Source: Lachnospiraceae bacterium (GTDB lineage Bacteria; Bacillota; Clostridia; Lachnospirales; Lachnospiraceae). From it: a DNA stretch of 64,000 bases. The stretch lies in NCBI GenBank assembly GCA_022793375.1, contig JAAWCS010000065.1, positions 27,589-91,588 of the forward strand, given 5' to 3'. A program made the translations under genes and the position numbers. Below, piece by piece: positions 42,383 to 50,663 of the stretch; the stretch's first letter is position 1, and every line of letters starts with the position of its first letter. Below the pieces are notes generated by a model. That model saw nothing but the letters and a program-made list of their open reading frames with translations. It made no database searches and was not told the DNA's origin.

Positions 42383-43747
42383 ATGATTAACATCTTTGAA
42401 GTACATGAAACCAACAAAATGATTGAACAGGAAAAGCTGGATGTGCGGACCATCACCATGGGTATCAGCCTGTTGGACTGTATGGACAGCGACTTGGCTA
42501 GGCTGAACGAGAAGGTATACCATAAAATCACTTCCTATGCCAAAAACCTGGTCCGGGTCGGGCGGGAGATCGAGCTGCAGTACGGAATCCCGATTGTCAA
42601 CAAGCGGATTTCGATTACGCCGGCTTCCCTGATCGGCAGCGCTGCCTGCCATAGCCCGGAGGACTACGTGACGCTGGCACAGACGTTCGACCGGGCGGCC
42701 CACGAGGTCGGGGTCAACTTCATCGGCGGCTATTCGGCCCTGGTCGGAAAGGGGATGACGCCGTCCGAAGAGCATTTGATCCGCTCGATCCCTGCGGCCC
42801 TGGCCTGTACAGAACGGGTCTGCAGTTCGGTCAATATCGGTTCGACGCGGACCGGCCTGAATATGGACGCCGTCCGTCTGATGGGCGATGTGGTAAAGGC
42901 GACGGCCGAAGCGACAAAAGACCATGATTCCCTGGGCTGCGCCAAGCTGGTGGTATTCTGCAACGCGCCGGATGACAACCCCTTTATGGCCGGCGCGTTC
43001 CACGGCGTGACCGAGCCGGACGCCGTCATAAACGTCGGCGTCAGCGGGCCGGGCGTCGTCAAGTATGCCTTGGAGCAGGTGCGGGGCGAAAATTTTGAAG
43101 TGCTGTGTGAAACGGTCAAAAAAACGGCTTTCAAGGTGACGCGCGTCGGCCAGCTGGTCGCCCAGGAGGCCTCGGCCCGTCTGAAAATCCCCTTTGGCAT
43201 CGTCGATTTGTCGCTGGCCCCGACCCCGGCGGTCGGTGACAGCGTGGCGGAAATCCTGCAGGAGATGGGCCTGGAGCGTGTGGGCGCGCCGGGGACCACC
43301 GCCGCGCTGGCATTGTTAAACGACCAGGTAAAGAAGGGCGGCGTCATGGCCTCCTCCTATGTGGGCGGTCTGAGCGGCGCCTTCATCCCGGTCAGCGAGG
43401 ACCAGGGGATGATCGACGCCGTCAACGAGGGGGCGCTTACCTTTGAAAAACTGGAGGCAATGACCTGCGTTTGTTCCGTAGGCCTTGACATGATCGCGAT
43501 CCCGGGCGATACGCCGGCCGCCTCCATTGCCGGCATCATTGCCGACGAAGCGGCGATCGGCATGATTAACCAGAAAACGACCGCCGTGCGAGTCATTCCG
43601 GTGATCGGAAAAGGGGTGGGAGAGATCGTAGAGTTCGGCGGCCTGCTTGGGTATGCGCCGATTATGCCGGTCAGTCGTTTCTCCTGCGAAGGCTTTGTCA
43701 ACCGGGGCGGACGGATTCCTGCGCCGATTCATAGTTTTAAGAATTAA
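42383..43747 (+). CDS. UPF0210/PFL family protein
   Basis: The 454-residue protein is full-length for the UPF0210 (DUF711, PFL-like) family: [65 protein letters not shown] and [19 protein letters not shown] distant relation to the pyruvate-formate-lyase/ribonucleotide-reductase fold has been proposed. The biochemical activity is not known. Constant pairing with the upstream ACT protein suggests that the ACT domain regulates it. Confidence 0.92.
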   Translation: MINIFEVHETNKMIEQEKLDVRTITMGISLLDCMDSDLARLNEKVYHKITSYAKNLVRVGREIELQYGIPIVNKRISITPASLIGSAACHSPEDYVTLAQTFDRAAHEVGVNFIGGYSALVGKGMTPSEEHLIRSIPAALACTERVCSSVNIGSTRTGLNMDAVRLMGDVVKATAEATKDHDSLGCAKLVVFCNAPDDNPFMAGAFHGVTEPDAVINVGVSGPGVVKYALEQVRGENFEVLCETVKKTAFKVTRVGQLVAQEASARLKIPFGIVDLSLAPTPAVGDSVAEILQEMGLERVGAPGTTAALALLNDQVKKGGVMASSYVGGLSGAFIPVSEDQGMIDAVNEGALTFEKLEAMTCVCSVGLDMIAIPGDTPAASIAGIIADEAAIGMINQKTTAVRVIPVIGKGVGEIVEFGGLLGYAPIMPVSRFSCEGFVNRGGRIPAPIHSFKN

Positions 43748-43767
43748 GATTTTTTGGGCGCTGGGGA

Positions 43768-43795
43768 TTGACAAGCAGATTTCAAGTGCTATAGT
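43768..43795 (+). promoter_or_regulatory. Promoter for ilvE
   Basis: TTGACA (43768-43773), 16-base spacer, TATAGT (43790-43795), 35 bases ahead of the ilvE start. Confidence 0.75.
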
Positions 43796-43830
43796 AATAA
43801 AAAAGTAGTTTTGCAAAAGGGGGATTTTCT

Positions 43831-44895
43831 ATGGAAATCAAATTTACAAAAGCAGCGCAGTTAAAAGAAAAGCCGGATTTTCATTGTCTCGGCTTTGGCA
43901 AATATGTGACGGACTATATGTTTGTTATGGATTACGACGAGGGACAGGGCTGGCATGACCCGCAGATTCTTCCCTACGACGATTTTGTCATGGATCCCCG
44001 CTGCGTTACTCTGCATTATGGATTGGAAACCTTTGAAGGGCTGAAGGCCTACCGCACGGAGGACAACCGCATTCTTTTGTTCCGGCCGGACATGAACGCC
44101 AAGCGCATGCAAAAGTCCAATGAGCGTCTCTGCATGGCCGAGATTCCCGAGGATATGTTTGTCGAAGCGGTGAAGGCGCTGGTAAACGTGGAGCGGGACT
44201 GGATCCCCGATCTGCCGGAGACCTCCCTCTATATTCGTCCCGTGACCTATGCCAGCGAATGCACGATCGGCGTACATCCTTCGAGCAGTTTCCGTTTTTA
44301 CATCATCCTTTCTCCGGTGGGCTGCTATTATCCGGAGGGCGTAAATCCGGTGAAGATTTTTGTGGAGGACGAATACGTGCGCGCCGTGATCGGCGGGACC
44401 GGCTTCTGCAAATGCGGCGGCAACTACGCGGCTTCCGTAAAGGCCCAGGAAAAGGCGGAAAAACTCGGATATACGCAGGTATTGTGGCTGGACGGCGTTC
44501 ACCGCGAATATGTGGAGGAGGTCGGTACGATGAACGTTATGTTCAAGATCGACGGCAAGATCGTGACGCCGCCCCTGGAGGGTTCCGTGCTGGCCGGCAT
44601 CACCCGCGATTCCATCCTCCATATTTTGAGGGATTGGGGATATGAAGCGGAGGAGCGCCGCCTGTCGATCCATGAACTGATGGAAGCGGCAAAGGACGGC
44701 CGCCTGGAAGAAGCCTGGGGCACAGGCACGGCCGCCGTCATTTCCCCGATCGGCGAGCTGAACTATAAAGGCCAGATCACGACCATCAGCGATTTCAAGA
44801 CCGGGCCGCTGACGCAGAAACTGTACGATTATCTGACCGGGATTCAGTGGGGCAAAATCGCCGATCCGTATGGCTGGACGGTTGAACTGAACTAA
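43831..44895 (+). CDS. ilvE: Branched-chain amino acid aminotransferase
   Basis: The 354-residue fold-type IV PLP enzyme transfers amino groups between glutamate and the branched-chain 2-oxo acids. Visible marks are VTLHYGLETFEGLKAYR, FRPDMNAKRMQKSNERL, GGNYAASVKAQEKAEKLGY (cofactor lysine in SVKAQ), VEEVGTMNVMF and WGTGTAAVISPIG. The length fits the long bacterial BCAT2-like class. The coding end VELN-stop lies in the first copy of a 19-base tandem triplication. AAAAGGGGGA precedes the ATG. Confidence 0.96.
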   Translation: MEIKFTKAAQLKEKPDFHCLGFGKYVTDYMFVMDYDEGQGWHDPQILPYDDFVMDPRCVTLHYGLETFEGLKAYRTEDNRILLFRPDMNAKRMQKSNERLCMAEIPEDMFVEAVKALVNVERDWIPDLPETSLYIRPVTYASECTIGVHPSSSFRFYIILSPVGCYYPEGVNPVKIFVEDEYVRAVIGGTGFCKCGGNYAASVKAQEKAEKLGYTQVLWLDGVHREYVEEVGTMNVMFKIDGKIVTPPLEGSVLAGITRDSILHILRDWGYEAEERRLSIHELMEAAKDGRLEEAWGTGTAAVISPIGELNYKGQITTISDFKTGPLTQKLYDYLTGIQWGKIADPYGWTVELN

Positions 44896-44937
44896 GGCAA
44901 TTGAATTGAAATAAGACAACCGAATTGAACTAAGACA
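44881..44937 (+). repeat. Three tandem 19-bp copies spanning the ilvE stop codon
   Basis: Copies at 44881-44899, 44900-44918 and 44919-44937 share the pattern GAATTGAACTAAGACA; the second and third differ at only a few bases and the first reads GAACTGAACTAAGGCA. The first copy encodes the last residues and stop of ilvE, so the repeat arose by duplicating the gene end. Confidence 0.85.
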
Positions 44938-44950
44938 GGTAAAAAGAAGG

Positions 44951-45045
44951 AGCTGCTGCAAACCAAAGATTCTATGCAGGATATGGCGTTCATGCCTAAA
45001 TCGGCACAGCCATATATTGCGTTTTATCCGGGTTTTGCAGCAGCT
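44951..45045. terminator. Long-stem structured junction between convergent ilvE and the ATP-grasp gene
   Basis: AGCTGCTGCAAACC (44951-44964) pairs with GGTTTTGCAGCAGCT (45031-45045) with one bulged T, enclosing a 66-base loop. The loop itself contains ATATGGC and GCCATAT, which can pair. On the plus strand TTGTTTTTGATT follows, so termination of ilvE is likely. A small structured RNA is an alternative. Confidence 0.6.
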
Positions 45046-45087
45046 TTGTTTTTGATTATTTGAGAAAAGCTTCTTTCAAGTAAGCAT

Positions 45088-46338
45088 TTAAGACGCAGGG
45101 GAAGCTTCGACAGAAGCTTTTTTGGCTTCCTTGGCGGGCGTCTCCTCGCGGCAGGCCAGCATGTCCCTGTAAAACGCATCCATCTCTTCTTTGGTATCAA
45201 AGGTAGCGATATACATCTGATTGCCCATGGCGCCGGAGAGTACGTCCGGAATCCGCTCGGCAATGCGCAGACTGTCGTGGTATTGATCCAAAATATCCGT
45301 ATGCTTGAGAATAAAATTTTTGCCGTCCCGGCGGCCGACAAAAGCGCAGTAGGCATGCTTGCCGGCAAGGATGGTGGAGAAATCAAAGGCAATCATGTCC
45401 GCCCAAATCTTATACACATCCGTACTGTGGGCAAAATTGATCATATCCGGCGTCACCCCGCCGCTGGGGCGCATGTTGACTTCCAGGGCAATCACATCGC
45501 CCTTTTTGCCCAGGTTTTCCTGGTCGCGCAGCAGACGGAAAAACTCAAAGTGGACAAAACGGCTTCTGACGCCAAAACTTTTGACCGCCGCGCGGCCCAT
45601 CTCCCGGATGTCGTCCGGCAATTGTTTGCGGATATAGAAAATCGAATTGTCGTTTTGATTGACTACCTCCATGATCGATACCGGCGTAACATTGCCGGCC
45701 TCAAAGAGCGGTTCGCCGTGGGAATCGATGATCGCGTCGTAGGAGTTCACCTCGCCGTCCACAAATTCTTCTATAATATAAGGGGTATGCGGCCGCTTTT
45801 CCCGGAAAAAACGTTTCATCTGGCGTTCGTCGGCGATCTTGAAGGTATGAGAGGCGCCCACGCCGTTATCGGGTTTGACTACGACCGGATAGCCAACGGT
45901 CTCGGCAAAAGCCAGGCTGTCCTCCAGCGCATCCGCCACATGATAGCGGGCAACAGGAATGCCGGCCTTTTTGTAGTATTCCTTCATGCGGGACTTGTAT
46001 TTGATCCGCGGGATGTCCTCCTCCTGAAAACCGCTCAGGATGTGAAACGCGGTGCGCAGTCTGGCGTCCCGTTCCAGCCAGTACTCATTGTTGGACTCCA
46101 GCCAGTCAATGGGGCCGTGCTTGTAAATCAAAAAGGCAACGGCGCGGTAAACCTCATCGTCGTTCTCCAGGCTGGAAACCCAAAAATACTCATTCAGGCT
46201 GTCTTTCAGCTCATCGGCCAACTCGCCGTAGGGCTGATCGCCGATTCCCAGGACGTTGAGCCCGTTTTTTTTGAGTTCCCGGCAGAATATCCAGTAATTC
46301 GTCGGAAAATTGGGGGAAATAAAAATAATATTCTTCAT
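45088..46338 (-). CDS. ATP-grasp domain ligase-like protein
   Basis: The 416-residue protein has an N-terminal Rossmann-like region (IIFISPNFPTNYWIFCREL). The ATP-grasp fold follows: YPVVVKPDNGVGASHTF near residue 155 for ATP binding, YIIEEFVDGEVNSYD, and the metal-binding EVNMRPSGG near 290. The C-terminal 110 residues are of unknown type, ending in an Ala/Glu-rich tail. ATP-grasp enzymes join a carboxylate to an amine or thiol; the substrates cannot be inferred. It overlaps the esterase gene by four bases, and the two probably act in one pathway. Confidence 0.87.
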   Translation of the reverse strand: MKNIIFISPNFPTNYWIFCRELKKNGLNVLGIGDQPYGELADELKDSLNEYFWVSSLENDDEVYRAVAFLIYKHGPIDWLESNNEYWLERDARLRTAFHILSGFQEEDIPRIKYKSRMKEYYKKAGIPVARYHVADALEDSLAFAETVGYPVVVKPDNGVGASHTFKIADERQMKRFFREKRPHTPYIIEEFVDGEVNSYDAIIDSHGEPLFEAGNVTPVSIMEVVNQNDNSIFYIRKQLPDDIREMGRAAVKSFGVRSRFVHFEFFRLLRDQENLGKKGDVIALEVNMRPSGGVTPDMINFAHSTDVYKIWADMIAFDFSTILAGKHAYCAFVGRRDGKNFILKHTDILDQYHDSLRIAERIPDVLSGAMGNQMYIATFDTKEEMDAFYRDMLACREETPAKEAKKASVEASPAS

Positions 46339-47159
46339 AAAACCTCCTGCTTATCCTCGTTAGGGGCCGACACCCCGGACGACGGTGAGTCTTGCTCCAA
46401 AGAGTACAAAAGCGTATTCATAAAAAAGGGAATTTGTCTCTCCCAGCTGGCTTCGCAGTGTTCGCCGCCGGGGATAATCCGGCTCTCCAGCCAAATTTCC
46501 CGTTCCATCAGCCGGGCGGCCGCGCCGGCAAACTTGGCGGCCATTCCCCGGTGGTTGGCAAGTTCACGCGAGCCGTAATCCATATACAATACGGTTTCCG
46601 GATCCAGCGCCGCATTGCGAAACAGCACCTCCAGACGGTCCGGATCCACCCACAGCGAGGGAGAGAGGGCGGCGGCCCGCGAAAAGACCGCATTGTGCGC
46701 AAGAAGAGCGTACAGGCTCATCAGCCCGCCCATGGAGCTTCCGGCAATGAAGGTATGCTGCCGGTCCGGCTTTGTGCGGAAATGGCCGTCGATTTCTTTC
46801 TTAAACGTATGTATCAGCCAATCCATGGTTATCTCGCCGCGGCCGGTAATCGAACCAAAATAGGGATCCTGGAAGCTGTACGGGGAATATTCGCTGAGAC
46901 GCCCATGGTCCGGGCTGTGATTGCACTCTACGGCCGCGATAATCAGCGGCGCGCCGCTTCTTTCCATGTATTCTTTCATGCCCCAGCTCTTGCCGTAGGT
47001 AGCGTGAGAGTCAAAAAATACATTGTGTCCGTCGAACATATACAGAACGGGATAAAACCGCTCCGGCTCTTCGTCGTAGGATTCCGGCAGACAGACATAG
47101 GCCCGGCGTTCTTCTGAGCCAGTCAGCGGGGGAATCGTGATATTCCATGTCAGTACCAT
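46335..47159 (-). CDS. Alpha/beta-hydrolase esterase (Fes/esterase D-like)
   Basis: The 274-residue protein has the esterase D/enterochelin-esterase layout: YPVLYMFDGHNVFFD, the nucleophile elbow IAGSSMGGLMSLYAL near residue 135, and a catalytic His in GGEHCEASWERQIPFF near the C-terminus. No signal peptide is visible, so it probably acts in the cytoplasm. The start at ATG 47159 has GGAGG eight bases upstream; nine more in-frame codons lead to an alternative start at 47186. Coupled to the ATP-grasp gene, it may hydrolyse or release a peptide-like or ester product. Confidence 0.85.
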   Translation of the reverse strand: MVLTWNITIPPLTGSEERRAYVCLPESYDEEPERFYPVLYMFDGHNVFFDSHATYGKSWGMKEYMERSGAPLIIAAVECNHSPDHGRLSEYSPYSFQDPYFGSITGRGEITMDWLIHTFKKEIDGHFRTKPDRQHTFIAGSSMGGLMSLYALLAHNAVFSRAAALSPSLWVDPDRLEVLFRNAALDPETVLYMDYGSRELANHRGMAAKFAGAAARLMEREIWLESRIIPGGEHCEASWERQIPFFMNTLLYSLEQDSPSSGVSAPNEDKQEVL

Positions 47160-47467
47160 TTCAAATGCCTCCGTTTGCGCAGACAAATGCGCTGTTCTTC
47201 ACGCAACTACTATAGCACAAAGGCCGGACGCGGGCAAGAGGGGTTTCACCTTTTTGCCACTTTCAGGGCCTTGGCGGCACCCGGATTGCAAAAAATCCCT
47301 ACCAAAGATTTATTAAAAAGTTACAAATGATTTTAGAATTGCTAAAGGGTTTTGTAACTTTTCGCTCATAGATTAGACATATTTGCCGTATATACTGAAG
47401 AGGTAAGAGGGAAATCACACCTTCTTGTACGCAACACAAGGAATCATTCAAGAATATGGAGATTTTT
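47160..47467. other. Divergent intergenic region with a 12-bp inverted repeat
   Basis: Between the leftward esterase and the rightward alarmone synthetase. AAAAGTTACAAA (47316-47327) is matched by TTTGTAACTTTT (47351-47362) around 23 bases. TATACT near 47391 may be a rightward -10, but no good -35 is seen. On the minus strand TATAGT near 47207-47212 may serve the esterase. No gene is seen. Confidence 0.5.
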
Positions 47468-48115
47468 ATGGTAAAGACGCTTACAATCGCGGCGCCAAAC
47501 CGCCTGAACGAAAGAAATTATATGGAACTGATCGTTCCCTATGTAGATGCCATGCAGAACATGCTGTACCGCATCGAAGCCCTGAATAAGGATTTTTCAC
47601 GGAAGTACCAGAATGATCCGATCCACCACATCCAGAGCCGCATCAAAACGCGTGAGAGCCTGGAGGGAAAGCTGAGACGGCTGCAGATGGAACCGACCGT
47701 AGAAAACGCGCGGGATCTGCTGACCGACATTGCCGGCATCCGCGTCATCTGTTATTTTATCAAGGACATCGACTGGATTGTGGATATCATCAAGAGACAG
47801 AGGGACCTGATTATTTTAAAAGAACGAGACTACATACGTTATCCCAAATCCAACGGCTACCGCAGCTACCACATTGTTTTCGGTATCCCGGTCTACCATA
47901 CCGACGGGATGGATTACTATCCGGTGGAATTGCAGCTGCGCACGATGTCGATGGATTTCTGGGCCAGCATGGAACACCGGATCTGTTATAAAAAAGAGCC
48001 CCGGCAGCCCATTGCCCAGGAAATGCTGGTCGAAGAATTTTTCGGCTATGCCAAACAGCTGGAGGAAATTGAAGCGCAGATGGAGAAATACTGCGAAAAA
48101 CATCCGCGAAGCTAA
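47468..48115 (+). CDS. Small alarmone synthetase (RelA/SpoT-domain, YjbM/YwaC-like)
   Basis: The 215-residue protein consists of one (p)ppGpp synthetase domain: DIAGIRVICYFIKDID near residue 80, RDYIRYPKSNGYRSYH near 120, VELQLRTMSMDFWASMEH near 155, and a C-terminal helix for tetramer formation. HD hydrolase, TGS and ACT domains are absent, as in stand-alone synthetases. It would make (p)ppGpp or pGpp independently of the ribosome-bound Rel enzyme. ATG 47468 follows GGAG at a good distance; ATG 47456 does not. Confidence 0.93.
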   Translation: MVKTLTIAAPNRLNERNYMELIVPYVDAMQNMLYRIEALNKDFSRKYQNDPIHHIQSRIKTRESLEGKLRRLQMEPTVENARDLLTDIAGIRVICYFIKDIDWIVDIIKRQRDLIILKERDYIRYPKSNGYRSYHIVFGIPVYHTDGMDYYPVELQLRTMSMDFWASMEHRICYKKEPRQPIAQEMLVEEFFGYAKQLEEIEAQMEKYCEKHPRS

Positions 48116-48160
48116 AGAGCTACTGCTTCACAGTACTGGATTATAAAAGGAGAGGGAGCA

Positions 48161-48730
48161 ATGCCCAAGCAGCGAATTACAAAAGAAATGGTCGTCGACG
48201 CGGCCTTTGAACTAGCCCGGGAGGGCGGCATGGAGGAGGTTTTAGTCAAGCGGATTGCAAAACGGATCGGCTGTTCGGTACAGCCGATCTACAGTTATTG
48301 TCATAACATGCAGGGCCTGAAGCAGGAGGTGATCGGTCGGGTGCAGACCTTCGTACAGCAATACGTAGCCCTGCATCTGGACCGCAAGGAGCTGTTTCGC
48401 AGTACCGGCCGGGCCTACCTCCAGATCGCCCGCGAGGAACCGCATCTGTTTCGGATTTTTGTTCTGCATGAGCGGGAAAATATTTCATCCCTGGACGAGT
48501 TGTACCGGTCAGAGGCTGATCCCACGGTAGCCGTCTCGATTGCCGAGGACTTGCAGATTTCTTTGGCGCAGGCCAGACAGCTCCATCTGAACATGCTGAT
48601 TTATACCATGGGCCTGGGCGCCGTCTTTTCCGTGACCCGTCCGGGGATTTCCATTGAGGAAATTTTTATACAGCAGGAGATAGCGTATGAAGCTTTTTTA
48701 AAACAGATAGCGGCGATGCCGACCTGCTGA
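48161..48730 (+). CDS. TetR family transcriptional regulator
   Basis: The 189-residue protein has an N-terminal TetR helix-turn-helix: ITKEMVVDAAFELAREGG, VLVKRIAKRIGCSVQPIYSYCHNMQGLKQEV. The ligand-binding half resembles the WHG-type C-terminal domain (EPHLFRIFVLHE). No transporter is adjacent; the target could be the gene itself or the alarmone synthetase 45 bases upstream. AGGAGAGGGAG precedes the ATG. Confidence 0.9.
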   Translation: MPKQRITKEMVVDAAFELAREGGMEEVLVKRIAKRIGCSVQPIYSYCHNMQGLKQEVIGRVQTFVQQYVALHLDRKELFRSTGRAYLQIAREEPHLFRIFVLHERENISSLDELYRSEADPTVAVSIAEDLQISLAQARQLHLNMLIYTMGLGAVFSVTRPGISIEEIFIQQEIAYEAFLKQIAAMPTC

Positions 48731-48773
48731 TCTCTTTGCCATTTAACAAAACGGCTGGCCAAAATACCTAAAG

Positions 48774-48805
48774 CGGGTAGCCGTCAATTAGAAGATGGCT
48801 GCCCG
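48774..48805 (+). terminator. Hairpin after the TetR gene
   Basis: CGGGTAGCC (48774-48782) pairs with GGCTGCCCG (48797-48805), nine pairs with one G-T wobble and a 14-base loop. No T-run follows. It lies between the TetR gene and a decayed gene on the other strand. Confidence 0.4.
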
Positions 48806-48830
48806 ATCACCGGAATTTGCAGACTGCCCC

Positions 48831-49212
48831 TTAATCGTCTATGCTGTATTCGGACAAGGATTCTACAAAGTCCTGAAAACTCTCTGCAATACGACGGAAG
48901 CATCTATCCTTCAATTCTCCCAAATCCATATACACAATATAGACTCCTCCGTCCTCCAAATTGACGCAAATCGGATTTGCTCCATAGTCATTAGCAAAAG
49001 GAAAATAAGCGGTCATCATGGGGGATTTCCCTTTGAACAATAAATATTTTTCCTCCGCTGTTCCTATGGGAATGTCACAATAACGATGTTTTAATGGAAG
49101 AAAAACTTGAACCTCTGTTTCAATATCCTCCTCTTCAAAATAGAAAAACGGTTTTGCAGAAACTGCCGATGCTATGCCGTAGCAACACTTTACTTAAAAG
49201 GGACTTATTTTT
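48831..49212 (-). pseudogene. Remnant of an SMI1/KNR4 (SUKH) family gene
   Basis: Read on the minus strand, the frame is open from about 49212 to the stop at 48831. The C-terminal part shows AYFPFANDYGANPICVNLE, GGVYIVYMD and IAESFQDFVESL, the typical end of SMI1/KNR4 domains. Upstream in the same frame VLLRHSIGSF replaces the expected FLLRYNGG, and a TGA follows at 49213-49215. LPVEKIS in another frame suggests a frameshift. No start with a ribosome site fits. SUKH proteins are immunity partners of polymorphic toxins; no toxin gene is nearby, so this is a decayed orphan. Confidence 0.65.
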
Positions 49213-49271
49213 TCAACAGGCAGGCACTTAACAGTCAAATTTTTAAGAACAGTCAAGAGATAAAATTTGTC

Positions 49272-49300
49272 TTGCAGACTTTCTTCGGATTGTTTATAAT
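49272..49300 (+). promoter_or_regulatory. Promoter for pepT
   Basis: TTGCAG (49272-49277), 17-base spacer, TATAAT (49295-49300). It gives a leader of about 120 bases before the pepT start at 49428. Confidence 0.65.
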
Positions 49301-49325
49301 ACAAAGAAGCGGAAGAATAACATAA

Positions 49326-49383
49326 GGGGGCGAAAAAGTTCGTACCGCCCGAAAAGCCTGATGTCAAAATCGCGACATTGACA
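49326..49383 (+). promoter_or_regulatory. Structured 5' leader of pepT
   Basis: Two hairpins lie in the untranslated leader: GGGCG/CGCCC (49328-49332 with 49346-49350), and ATGTC/GACAT (49361-49365 with 49374-49378). The second competes with TGTCAA/TTGACA (49362-49367 with 49378-49383). Mutually exclusive stems would suit a regulatory switch, but no known riboswitch class was recognised. Confidence 0.35.
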
Positions 49384-49427
49384 GGGAATGTTCATAGCTA
49401 AAACCAAGTGAGACGAGAGGAGAAATC

Positions 49428-50663
49428 ATGTCACCTGTAATAGAAAAATTTCTGCGCTATGTAAAGATCGATACGGAAAGCAAGTCGGAGCAGGAGGCGT
49501 TCCCCAGCACGGAAAAACAAAAAGATCTTGGCCGGCTGCTGGTTGAAGAGCTGGCCGCGATGGGGGCGGAGAACCCCCATATGGATTCGCACGGCTATGT
49601 GTATGCCGCGATTCCGGCCACGGCTGAAACCAAGGGGCCGGTTGTCGGCTTTATTGCGCATATGGATACCTCCGAGGCCGTATCCGGCGGTCATGTGGCG
49701 CCGCGGATTGTGGAAAACTACGACGGGAAAGAAATCGTGCTGAATGTGCAACAGGACATTCAACTGCGGCCCGAAGAATTTCCCGATCTTTTGCAGTATG
49801 TGGGACAAGACCTGATCGTCACGGACGGCACGACGCTCTTAGGCGCCGACGACAAGGCCGGCGTGGCGGAAATTATGGCAATGGCCGAATATCTGCTGGC
49901 GCATCCGGAGATTCCCCACAACCGCATCCCGATCGCCTTTACCCCCGACGAGGAGGTCGGACGCGGCGTGGATTTCTTCGACGTCCAAAAATTCGGCGCG
50001 CAGTTTGCCTATACCGCAGACGGCGAGGCGGCCGGAGAGATCGAATACGAGAATTTCAACGCGGCGGCCGTCAAAGCGGTGATTCGCGGAAAAAGCGTCC
50101 ATCCCGGTTCCTCCAAGGGCCGGATGGTCAATGCGCTCCTCGTCGCTTGCGAACTTCAAAGCCTGCTGCCCGCAGGAGAGAACCCTTCCTATACCGAGGG
50201 CTACGAGGGATTCTATCATCCCTGCACGATTCAGGGAAATGTGGAGCAGGTTACGGTCGATTATATTATCCGTGACCACGACCGGGATAAGTTTGAACAG
50301 AAGAAAGCATTTTTCCGCACAGCGGCCGATTTTATCAACGCAAAATACGGAAACGGCTGTGTGGAGATTACCATGCGCGACTCCTATTATAATATGAAGG
50401 AAATGGTTCAACCGCACTGGCATCTGATCGAAAATGCCCGCGCTGCGATCCGGGCCTGCGGCCTTACGCCGGTTACCAAACCGGTGCGCGGCGGCACGGA
50501 CGGCGCAAGGCTGTCCTTTATGGGGCTTCCCTGTCCGAACTTAGGCGTAGGCGGCCACAACTTCCACGGACGGTTTGAGTTTGCCTGCGTGCAGTCGATG
50601 GAAAAATCGGTGGAAATCCTCTTAAAAATCGTTGAAATATATGCAGGCGGGACAGCACAATGA
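49428..50663 (+). CDS. pepT: Peptidase T (tripeptide aminopeptidase)
   Basis: The 411-residue M20B zinc peptidase removes the N-terminal residue of tripeptides. Metal and catalytic residues are visible in GFIAHMDTSEA (His, Asp), TTLLGADDKAGVAEIMA (bridging Asp), FTPDEEVGRGVDFFD (catalytic Glu) and GGTDGARLSFMGLPCPNLGVGGHNFHG. Length equals E. coli PepT. GAGAGGAG precedes the ATG. The next gene starts four bases before its stop. Confidence 0.96.
   Translation: MSPVIEKFLRYVKIDTESKSEQEAFPSTEKQKDLGRLLVEELAAMGAENPHMDSHGYVYAAIPATAETKGPVVGFIAHMDTSEAVSGGHVAPRIVENYDGKEIVLNVQQDIQLRPEEFPDLLQYVGQDLIVTDGTTLLGADDKAGVAEIMAMAEYLLAHPEIPHNRIPIAFTPDEEVGRGVDFFDVQKFGAQFAYTADGEAAGEIEYENFNAAAVKAVIRGKSVHPGSSKGRMVNALLVACELQSLLPAGENPSYTEGYEGFYHPCTIQGNVEQVTVDYIIRDHDRDKFEQKKAFFRTAADFINAKYGNGCVEITMRDSYYNMKEMVQPHWHLIENARAAIRACGLTPVTKPVRGGTDGARLSFMGLPCPNLGVGGHNFHGRFEFACVQSMEKSVEILLKIVEIYAGGTAQ

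Noticed and set aside
43861..44961. A 366-codon minus-strand reading frame
   Set aside because: It is the antisense of ilvE, has no family motifs, and its 3' part is explained by the complementary codon pattern of a GC-rich gene.
45277..46578. A 433-codon plus-strand reading frame
   Set aside because: It is antisense to the ATP-grasp and esterase genes, which carry catalytic motifs and a four-base overlap typical of an operon.
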